Made by a program: the position numbers and the translations under genes. Positions 6,786 through 12,319 of a DNA stretch of 12,319 nucleotides are shown piece by piece. This stretch comes from Balneolales bacterium (GTDB taxonomy: Bacteria; Bacteroidota; Rhodothermia; Balneolales; Natronogracilivirgulaceae). The notes beneath the pieces are model-generated. The model did no database searches. It had not been told where the DNA came from and saw only the letters and a program-made list of their open reading frames with translations. The stretch spans positions 1-12,319 of the forward strand of contig SKYW01000121.1 in the NCBI GenBank assembly GCA_007127695.1, in the 5' to 3' direction. The number at the start of each line of letters is the position of its first letter. Positions within the stretch are counted from its first letter, which is position 1.

Positions 6786-8066
6786 ATGCGTATCTGTCTC
6801 ATCCTCCTACTTATTACCCTTTTCTCCCTCCCTTCACTGGCAGCAGACCCGCCAACCCATACTGTCAGACAGGGGGAAACCCTTTTCAGCATATCCCGCC
6901 AGTTTGATGTCACCGTGGATCAGATCCGTCAATGGAATGGACTGAGAGACAATGTGATCACTGTCGGACAGGAACTGATTGTCGGTGACGGCAGCCAACC
7001 CGGGCGTCGGGCCCCGGCTGAAAGACCACGTCCACATACGGAAAACGGCACCATCATCCACACCGTGGAGCCCGGACAAACGCTCTTCCGCATCTCCCGG
7101 ATATACGATGTCACCGTGGATCAGATAAAAGAGTGGAACGATCTCAGGGACAACCTGATATCCATCGGACAGAGACTGGAGATACGCCGGCAGGAGCAGC
7201 AGGCGGAGGCGCGTCCGGAATCAACGCAGCCTGACCGCACAAGACCGGAGCCGCCGCGGGACGAACGGCCTCCCGTAGCCGACCGGGTGGATACCGTCAC
7301 CCCGCCATCTGATGACCCTGAGCCCGGACCGCCACCCCACGCGGTTACCGATGATGATGCCATGGGCGAACCGGCCACCCCTGCCTTCTACGAGGTTCGT
7401 CCGGGAGATACGCTGCACAGAATAGCGTCCCGCTTCAACATGACCGTTCAGGAGCTCATGGAGTACAATGAGCTGGAAAGCTCCCGGATCGATGTCGGAC
7501 AGCAGCTCCGCATACGCAGCCGTCCATCGGCACCTCCATCCGTCGCGGCGGAATGGGGTGTCGACAGCACCCCGCAGGGCCGTTTTGCAACACATACTTT
7601 CAGCGAGGAGGATTCCCTGCATCAGCTGCTTCAACATCACAACATGGATATGCCTGAGTTCCGTGCACTCAATCCCGGTGTTTCTGCCGGCGATCTGCGT
7701 CCCGGTGATGAGGTGACCCTCATCATTGCGGCCACCGCCAGGCGACCCAATCCGTATATCGCGACTGTCAGGGAAGATAACGGGGCGCAGATGCAAGTCA
7801 CCCACTATCCTGCCGACCGGCACCGGAAAACCACTACCAGCGGTGATCTGTACAACCCGCAGGCCCTTACCGCCGCACATCCGAACATGGCGCTTGGTTC
7901 CGTCGCCTACATTGAAAACCCGGAAAACGGACGCGGGATATTCGTCCATATCAATGACCGCACACCGGATAACCGGTTGGTCCTCTCTGATGCCGCTTTC
8001 CGCGCCCTGGGCTATCAAAACGCATCCAGACTTGTCGCAACCGTACGGGAAATGAATGACAATTAG
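6786..8066 (+). CDS. Secreted four-LysM protein with C-terminal RlpA-like double-psi beta-barrel
   Basis: Exported cell-wall protein of 426 residues that should bind peptidoglycan and may cleave it. The signal peptide covers about 1-20 (LILLLITLFSLPSLAA). LysM1 is about 25-66 and LysM2 91-134, closely alike (TLFxISRxxDVTVDQI). A linker rich in Pro, Asp, Glu and Arg spans 135-200; LysM3 is 202-244 and a degenerate LysM4 is 268-313. The last ~100 residues (325-421) match the RlpA-like fold: TSGDLYNPQALTAAHPNMALG, VYIENPENGRG-type strands, HINDRTP and the DAAFRALGY helix. In RlpA lytic transglycosylases the active site is an acidic residue 11 positions before the AAH histidine. Here these are Asp354 and His365, with Asp in place of the usual Glu, so activity is possible but unproven. 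It is coupled to the TPR gene upstream. RlpA family naming is confident; lytic activity is inference. Confidence 0.88.
   Translation: MRICLILLLITLFSLPSLAADPPTHTVRQGETLFSISRQFDVTVDQIRQWNGLRDNVITVGQELIVGDGSQPGRRAPAERPRPHTENGTIIHTVEPGQTLFRISRIYDVTVDQIKEWNDLRDNLISIGQRLEIRRQEQQAEARPESTQPDRTRPEPPRDERPPVADRVDTVTPPSDDPEPGPPPHAVTDDDAMGEPATPAFYEVRPGDTLHRIASRFNMTVQELMEYNELESSRIDVGQQLRIRSRPSAPPSVAAEWGVDSTPQGRFATHTFSEEDSLHQLLQHHNMDMPEFRALNPGVSAGDLRPGDEVTLIIAATARRPNPYIATVREDNGAQMQVTHYPADRHRKTTTSGDLYNPQALTAAHPNMALGSVAYIENPENGRGIFVHINDRTPDNRLVLSDAAFRALGYQNASRLVATVREMNDN
6906..7126 (+). repeat. 20-bp identical direct repeat within LysM1 and LysM2 coding sequence
   Basis: The 20 bases at 6906-6925 recur exactly at 7107-7126, 201 bp later, both encoding DVTVDQI in the two LysM modules. 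This marks a module duplication still alike at the DNA level. The span given covers both copies. Confidence 0.7.
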
Positions 8067-8127
8067 ATTTAATTAATTTAATTTATTGGCCCTCTTTTCT
8101 TACATTTAGTCTGTACGGGTACGTAAA

Positions 8128-8159
8128 TTGACAGTAGTGTCCGGCGACGCCTTTATAGA
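8128..8159 (+). promoter_or_regulatory. Tentative promoter for the ECF sigma-factor gene
   Basis: TTGACA (8128-8133) and TATAGA (8154-8159) are separated by 20 bases, in the 172-bp spacer between the LysM gene and the sigma factor. Transcription would start near 8166, giving a leader of about 73 nt that includes the palindrome at the start codon. The spacing is longer than the 17 typical of sigma-70 and the match to the Bacteroidota pattern is only partial. Confidence 0.3.
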
Positions 8160-8218
8160 AATGCATAAAAAACATCAGGTTACAAAAGTACACTATAAAA
8201 AATTTCCATCCCGGGTTT

Positions 8219-8234
8219 AATCAAACGTTTGATT
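8219..8234. repeat. 16-bp perfect palindrome immediately before the sigma-factor start codon
   Basis: AATCAAACGTTTGATT is fully self-complementary and ends 4 bp before the ATG at 8239. As DNA it could be an operator for a dimeric regulator. In the transcript it could fold into a six-pair stem with an ACGT loop covering the start site. No second copy was noticed elsewhere in the window. Confidence 0.6.
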
Positions 8235-8238
8235 TTTA

Positions 8239-8817
8239 ATGGAAGGAATGACCAGAGAAGAGTTTCAGAAGCAGGAGGATTTCAATGATGAGATGCTCCC
8301 TCATCTGGATGCGCTCTTCAACTTTGCACTGAAGCTTACTGCCAATAGTGATGACGCCGAGGATCTTGTCCAGGATACAATTGTAAAAGCATATCGTTTT
8401 TTCAGCAGCTATGAGAGGGGGACCAACGCAAAAGGATGGCTTTTCCGGATCCTGAAAAATTCCTACATCAACAACTACAGAAAAGCCTCCAAGCAGCCGC
8501 AGAGAGTGGATTACGATGAAATAGAGCCCTTCTACGAGAACATCAGGAGCGAGCAGTCCAATACCACCGACATGGAGCACACCATGTACGGACAGTTGAT
8601 GGACGATGACGTGACGGGCGCACTGAGCCGGCTTCCGGAGGATTTTCGCACAGTTGTTCTCCTTTGTGACATAGAAGGATTCAGCTACGAAGAAATCGCC
8701 AACATGCTTGATGTGCCCATCGGAACCATCCGGTCACGTCTCCATCGGGGAAGGAACCTCCTCAAGGCCGAACTCATCGAATACGCCACACGGCGCGGCT
8801 ATAACCGTGAAGGGTAA
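8239..8817 (+). CDS. ECF-type RNA polymerase sigma factor, SigR/SigH-like
   Basis: Alternative sigma factor of 192 residues that would direct RNA polymerase to a dedicated stress regulon. Region sigma-2 spans about 20-90 (LPHLDALFNFALKLTANSDDAEDLVQDTIVKAYRFF, then GTNAKGWLFRILKNSYINNYRK). Region sigma-4 spans about 125-185 (ALSRLPEDFRTVVLLCDIEGFSYEEIANMLDVPIGTIRSRLHRGR), with the helix-turn-helix at GFSYEEIA...GTIRSRL. The GTNxKxWLFRIL and NxYRK wording recalls the actinobacterial SigH/SigR (oxidative/heat stress) branch, but this is a memory-based resemblance. Such sigma factors usually sit beside an anti-sigma gene. None is present here: the next gene is convergent and overlaps the last 19 bp. 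A second in-frame ATG lies at 8248; I keep the first because the palindrome and AT-rich leader abut it. Confidence 0.93.
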   Translation: MEGMTREEFQKQEDFNDEMLPHLDALFNFALKLTANSDDAEDLVQDTIVKAYRFFSSYERGTNAKGWLFRILKNSYINNYRKASKQPQRVDYDEIEPFYENIRSEQSNTTDMEHTMYGQLMDDDVTGALSRLPEDFRTVVLLCDIEGFSYEEIANMLDVPIGTIRSRLHRGRNLLKAELIEYATRRGYNREG

Positions 8818-10127
8818 TCCGGTTTCCTGCCATTGCCATCCATCGGAAACATCATCCGGAATGTCGTACCCTCGCCGGGCGACGTTTTATGGACATAGAT
8901 TTTTCCCTTGTGATACTCCTCAACGATCCGGCGCGTCAGGCTGAGACCGAGTCCCCATCCCCGCTTTTTGGTACTGTAACCCGGATTGAAAATTTCCTTT
9001 TTGTGCTTTTTCTCTATCCCCTTGCCTGTATCGGTTACATCGATCACATAGTGGTTGTTGTGTTCGTGCGCTTCGATGTGCACCCTGGCATCGCTGTTCC
9101 TGGTATCAATCGCATCCAGTGAATTCTTGAGCAGGTTTTCAATCGCCCACGCAAACAGTTCCTGGTTGATCGGGATGCGCCTGTCTGACCGCACATCCAG
9201 CGAAAGGGTCACGTGCTTGCCGATCTGAGGCATGCGCCGCTCAAGGTACTCCATTACCTGGCGGATCAGCGGACCGACTCTCTTCGGTTTCAGTTCGGGG
9301 GTGGAACCGATCTTGTTGAACCGTTCGGCCACGGTCTGCATACGCTGCAGGTCGCTGTTGATTTCATGGGCAATCTGCAAGGTTTCCTGGTCATTGTTCT
9401 GCTCTTTGAGCAGGGCAAGCCAGCCATAGAGACTGGATAGCGGTGTGCCAAGCTGATGCGCCGCCTCGCGCGCCATGCCGACCCACAGATTGGACTGCTC
9501 GGTCCGTTTGATGCTGCTCAGACTCAGGTATCCCAGCCCCAGGAACAGGGCCAGCAGGCCAAATTGCACAAACGGAAAGTATTGCAGTGTACGGATGATG
9601 GCACTGTCACCGTAGTAGATATATTGCTCCTGGACCATCTCCCCGGCCCCCAGCTCGATACGGATAGGGTCATTGAGGGAGGCATATTCGGCTATGATGC
9701 GATCGTCCAGATCCCTGTTCCCGGTGTTGCGCGAGCCCAGGATGTTGCCCTCCTCGTCCACGACTATGGACGGGATCTCAAACCGGTTTTTGATGATCAG
9801 CTCGGAAGCGATGAAATCCAGAGAGGCATTGGACAGGTCCGATTCCGCCCGGTGAAGGGAACGGATCCAGCGGTTCTTGGCCATGTCATCGATTCCATCG
9901 TGGGTGGATATTTCCACCATGATGGCCGACAGCTCACTGCGCGTATCCGCATACAGCGGCTTGCTGTTGTATTCCATGGCACGCGCCCAGAGTTCCACGC
10001 CGGAATGCTCTTTTTCGCGGATTTTTTCGACCAGGTAGTGCGTGTAGGCAAAAGAGGCAATGGCAGTGACGATCAGGAAAAAGACCAGTGTGCCCTTGAT
10101 CCGGTCAGAGGTACTGTTGAAAAACAT
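8799..10127 (-). CDS. Membrane sensor histidine kinase
   Basis: Inner-membrane sensor kinase of 442 residues. TM1 is about 12-32 and TM2 about 183-204, bracketing a ~150-residue extracytoplasmic sensor region with VVDEEGNILGSRN, a PAS/Cache-like strand-turn. The H-box is MAREAAHQLGTPLSSLYGWL with phospho-acceptor His224. The ATPase core carries N-box ENLLKNSLDA (330-339), G1 DTGKG (366-370), F-box-like IFNPGYSTKKRG and G2 GWGLGLSLTRR (390-400). No receiver or HAMP domain is evident. I start at the ATG giving MFFNSTSDRIKG; the frame continues 36 residues upstream, but that stretch is not membrane-like and precedes the natural anchor. No response regulator is adjacent, so it is an orphan here. 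It follows clpX on the same strand after 185 bp in which I see no gene or clear promoter, and its 3' end overlaps the convergent sigma-factor gene by 19 bp. Signal and partner are unknown. Confidence 0.92.
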   Translation of the reverse strand: MFFNSTSDRIKGTLVFFLIVTAIASFAYTHYLVEKIREKEHSGVELWARAMEYNSKPLYADTRSELSAIMVEISTHDGIDDMAKNRWIRSLHRAESDLSNASLDFIASELIIKNRFEIPSIVVDEEGNILGSRNTGNRDLDDRIIAEYASLNDPIRIELGAGEMVQEQYIYYGDSAIIRTLQYFPFVQFGLLALFLGLGYLSLSSIKRTEQSNLWVGMAREAAHQLGTPLSSLYGWLALLKEQNNDQETLQIAHEINSDLQRMQTVAERFNKIGSTPELKPKRVGPLIRQVMEYLERRMPQIGKHVTLSLDVRSDRRIPINQELFAWAIENLLKNSLDAIDTRNSDARVHIEAHEHNNHYVIDVTDTGKGIEKKHKKEIFNPGYSTKKRGWGLGLSLTRRIVEEYHKGKIYVHKTSPGEGTTFRMMFPMDGNGRKPDYPSRL

Positions 10128-10312
10128 GGTTTTCAGGCATTGATAGAGTATTGGATAACCTGCTTCGGTTGTGCTCCGGGCTGCGTTCTGAAAAACCTGC
10201 TGCGCAGATGCAGACCGGCCTCGCATCAGTGGCAACCAGCAGAGTGCACGGATGCCACATTGCTGCGCACACCATTACATAACGGACTGGGCGGAACCGC
10301 TATTTTTTACTT

Positions 10313-11551
10313 TCAGGCGGAAGCCTTGCGTTTTTTGTAGATCGGCGGAGCAGAGGAGACAATGGTATCCCTGGTGATGATGCAGCGCTCGACATTCTTC
10401 ATGGTCGGGAGCGTGAACATGATGTCCAGCATCGCCCGCTCCATGATGGACCTGAGTCCCCGGGCACCGGTCTTCCGTTTCATTGCCTGCGAGACTACTT
10501 CCTGCAAAGCATCCTCTTCAAATTCGAGCTCCACCCCTTCCATCCGGAACAGCTTCTTGTACTGCTTGATGATCGCATTTTTGGGCTTCAGGAGGATGTT
10601 GATCATCGCCTGTTCCGAAAGCTCCTCCAGTCCGGAAATGATCGGAAGCCGGCCGATGAGTTCCGGTATCAAACCGAATTTCTGAAGATCTTCCGGCTCC
10701 ACATGGGTGAAGATCTTCGGATCATCCTTGTCGAACTTGTCCTGGTAATCGGCGGTGAATCCCATATTGGATGCGGACAGCCTGCGGGAAATGATTTCGT
10801 TCAGCCCTTCGAACGCCCCGCCGCAGAGGAACAGGATATTGCGGGTGTCCACCGTGATAAAGCTCTGCTCCGGATGCTTGCGTCCGCCTTTCGGGGGCAC
10901 GTTGGCCGTGGTTCCCTCCAGGATCTTGAGCAGGGCCTGCTGGACGCCTTCACCGGAGACATCCCGGGTGATGGACGGATTGTCGCCCTTGCGCGCCACC
11001 TTGTCCACCTCGTCAATGTAGACGATCCCGCGTTCCGCACGCTCCACGTCGTAATCCGCCGCCTGCAGAAGGTTTGAGAGGATGCTCTCCACATCTTCAC
11101 CGACATAGCCCGCCTCGGTCAGCGCCGTGGCGTCGGCAATGCAGAACGGCACATCGATAATTCCTGCCAGCGTGCGCGCCAACAGGGTTTTTCCCGATCC
11201 GGTGGGACCGAGCAGCACGATATTGCTTTTCTCTATCTCGGCATCATCATCTTCGAACTCCGGACTTGAAATGCGCTTGTAGTGGTTGTAGACCGCAACG
11301 GAAAGGGTTTTCTTGGCATTCTCCTGATCGATGACATACTCATCAAGATAGGCCTTGATCTCCACCGGTTTCAGATCACTCTGGAATGGCTGCTTTCTCT
11401 CCCCCGGTGCCAGTTCACTTTTGACGATTCCGGAGGCATCGGTGATGCACTGGTCGCAGATGTAGACATTGGGACCCGCAACCATGCTTTTCACTTCATG
11501 GCTGGATCTGCCGCAAAAGGAACACCGGATTTTGTTTTCCTGATCACTCAT
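10313..11551 (-). CDS. clpX: ATP-dependent Clp protease ATP-binding subunit ClpX
   Basis: AAA+ unfoldase that recognises tagged or regulated substrates and feeds them into ClpP in the cytoplasm. The 412 residues are standard length. The N-terminal zinc-binding domain has Cys10, Cys13, Cys32 and Cys35. Walker A is GPTGSGKT (115-122), pore loop GYVG (148-151), Walker B VYIDEVDK (177-184), RKH loop 224-226, arginine finger Arg301 in PELIGRLP and sensor-2 Arg364 in [10 protein letters not shown]. The ClpP-docking tripeptide, normally IGF or LGF, appears as MGF at 263-265. It follows clpP by 32 bp on the same strand, the conserved tig-clpP-clpX order. The N-terminus after [16 protein letters not shown] fits the family; no strong ribosome site is present. 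Confidence 0.97.
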   Translation of the reverse strand: MSDQENKIRCSFCGRSSHEVKSMVAGPNVYICDQCITDASGIVKSELAPGERKQPFQSDLKPVEIKAYLDEYVIDQENAKKTLSVAVYNHYKRISSPEFEDDDAEIEKSNIVLLGPTGSGKTLLARTLAGIIDVPFCIADATALTEAGYVGEDVESILSNLLQAADYDVERAERGIVYIDEVDKVARKGDNPSITRDVSGEGVQQALLKILEGTTANVPPKGGRKHPEQSFITVDTRNILFLCGGAFEGLNEIISRRLSASNMGFTADYQDKFDKDDPKIFTHVEPEDLQKFGLIPELIGRLPIISGLEELSEQAMINILLKPKNAIIKQYKKLFRMEGVELEFEEDALQEVVSQAMKRKTGARGLRSIMERAMLDIMFTLPTMKNVERCIITRDTIVSSAPPIYKKRKASA

Positions 11552-11583
11552 ATCTAAAAGGATACCGTATTTATGGAAATATA

Positions 11584-12234
11584 CTACTTGATCGGCGCAC
11601 GCTCAAGGACCTTGTCGACCAGGCCATAAGCAAGCGATTCCTCCGCGTTCATCCACTTGTTCCTGTCGGAATCGCGGACGATCTCTTCGGGGTCTCTTCC
11701 TGTGTGCCGGGCAAGGATATCACTGAGGGTCTGCTTGATCCGGATGATCTCGCGGGCTTCAATCTCAATATCACTGGCCTGACCCTGCGTGCCCCCCAGC
11801 GGCTGGTGGATCATGACCCTGGAGTTGGGCAGCAGTGTCCGTTTTCCCTTGGTTCCGGCGGCAAGCAGCACGGCACCCATGGAAGCGGCCATTCCCATGC
11901 AGATCGTGGCGATGTTGCACCGCACATGCTGCATGGTGTCATAGATGGCAAGTCCCGAAGAGACCACGCCACCCGGACTGTTAACGTACAGGTTGATGTC
12001 CTTTTCGGGATCATCAGATTCCAGGAACAGCATCTGCGCCACGATGCTGCTGGCAACGGCATCATTGATGGGCGTGCCGAGGATGATGATCCGGTCCTTC
12101 AGCAGTCGGGAATAGATGTCGAATGCCCGTTCTCCGCGACTGGTGGTCTCGATCACCATCGGGATGAGACTGTTTTGCGGCTGACTGGCGGAAAAACTGA
12201 GCTCGTCGAACAGGGGTTGCTTGAATTGGGTCAT
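11584..12234 (-). CDS. clpP: ATP-dependent Clp protease proteolytic subunit ClpP with Asn at the triad Asp position
   Basis: Barrel-forming serine peptidase that degrades proteins unfolded by ClpX. It has 216 residues with a short N-terminal extension before the conserved [21 protein letters not shown], which is at about 25-45 and probably follows a processed propeptide. The nucleophile Ser118 is in GMAASMGA and His143 in [11 protein letters not shown], spaced 25 as in E. coli (97/122). Counting on, the triad Asp (E. coli 171, His+49) falls on Asn192 in RDSDRNKWM, codon AAC. The oligomer and handle regions ([13 protein letters not shown]) look intact, so this is not a decayed gene. Its ATG overlaps the tig stop codon as ATGA, implying translational coupling. 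The clpP call is certain; reduced or conditional activity from Asn192 is inference. Confidence 0.97.
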   Translation of the reverse strand: MTQFKQPLFDELSFSASQPQNSLIPMVIETTSRGERAFDIYSRLLKDRIIILGTPINDAVASSIVAQMLFLESDDPEKDINLYVNSPGGVVSSGLAIYDTMQHVRCNIATICMGMAASMGAVLLAAGTKGKRTLLPNSRVMIHQPLGGTQGQASDIEIEAREIIRIKQTLSDILARHTGRDPEEIVRDSDRNKWMNAEESLAYGLVDKVLERAPIK

Positions 12235-12319
12235 GAATCGCTCTTTTCGTTACGTTGTTCTTTCTTTTTATTCTGATAAGCTTCTTTGTCCAGTTCATTC
12301 AGGGTGACCTGGTCCAATA
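12231..12319 (-). CDS. tig: C-terminal end of trigger factor (partial, 5' end outside window)
   Basis: Only the last 28 codons and a TGA stop are in the window. They read [17 protein letters not shown] followed by a charged [11 protein letters not shown] tail. The V-T-L strand then a charged tail is how trigger factor, the ribosome-bound folding chaperone and prolyl isomerase, commonly ends. The stop overlaps the clpP start by four bases, and the tig-clpP-clpX order is widely conserved, which carries most of the weight of this call. The catalytic and ribosome-binding domains cannot be assessed. Confidence 0.72.
   Translation of the reverse strand, partial: LDQVTLNELDKEAYQNKKKEQRNEKSDS

Noticed and set aside
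8067..8090. AT-rich TTAATTAA-containing run after the LysM gene as an origin or attachment site
   Set aside because: Low-complexity AT sequence in a gene spacer without direct repeats, integrase or DnaA-box clusters nearby.
10128..10235. 36-residue N-terminal extension of the histidine kinase (MPLMRGRSASAQQ...)
   Set aside because: It would place an Arg/Ser/Gln-rich leader before the natural membrane anchor and adds no known feature; the ATG at 10127 is more credible.
10128..10312. Possible small RNA or promoter in the clpX-kinase gap (TGCTGCGCA occurs twice)
   Set aside because: The nine-base repeat is weak evidence; no promoter pair, terminator or stable fold could be supported by eye.
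9456..10340. Open frame of 294 codons on the plus strand opposite the histidine kinase
   Set aside because: It covers the kinase gene in antisense, shows no motif, and is expected in GC-rich coding DNA.

Overview
The window reads as an ordinary chromosomal stretch from a Bacteroidota-like bacterium with a fairly high GC content. The best lineage clues are a PorQ-type type IX secretion protein, a histidine kinase with the AHQLGTPLSSL H-box common in that phylum, a -33/-7 style promoter (TTTG-N19-TAnnTTTc) and generally weak Shine-Dalgarno sequences. The GC level and protein style suggest Balneolota or Rhodothermota, but that placement is inference. No mobile element, tRNA, rRNA or CRISPR array is visible.

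Left block, minus strand (about 1-3848): a lipid-transport operon mlaE-mlaF-mlaD (permease, ATPase, MCE substrate-binding protein) with gaps of 10 and 19 bp. A 194-bp gap with its own promoter candidate follows, then a membrane-anchored SurA_N/parvulin peptidyl-prolyl isomerase (PpiD-like) that runs off the left edge. Both products act on the cell envelope: lipid traffic between the membranes and folding of exported proteins.

Middle block, plus strand (about 4001-8817): porQ, aroC (chorismate synthase), a small TPR protein, a four-LysM plus RlpA-like double-psi beta-barrel cell-wall protein, and an ECF sigma factor. The TPR and LysM genes are 9 bp apart and probably form a pair; the others are separated by 85-183 bp. 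The spacers hold structure: a hairpin flanked by A and T tracts between mlaE and porQ, a 20-bp tandem repeat and a nested inverted repeat between porQ and aroC, and a perfect 16-bp palindrome ending 4 bp before the sigma-factor start codon.

Right block, minus strand (about 8799-12319): the classic protein quality-control order tig-clpP-clpX, with tig and clpP overlapping by ATGA. After 185 bp comes a membrane histidine kinase whose 3' end overlaps the convergent sigma-factor gene by 19 bp.

I did not find a convincing undescribed multi-gene system. The strongest single observation is that ClpP carries Asn where the catalytic triad Asp is expected (Ser118/His143/Asn192), alongside a ClpX whose ClpP-docking loop reads MGF rather than the usual IGF/LGF. 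The other leads are regulatory: a palindrome inside a promoter spacer, the palindrome at the sigma-factor start, and a sigma factor with no adjacent anti-sigma gene.
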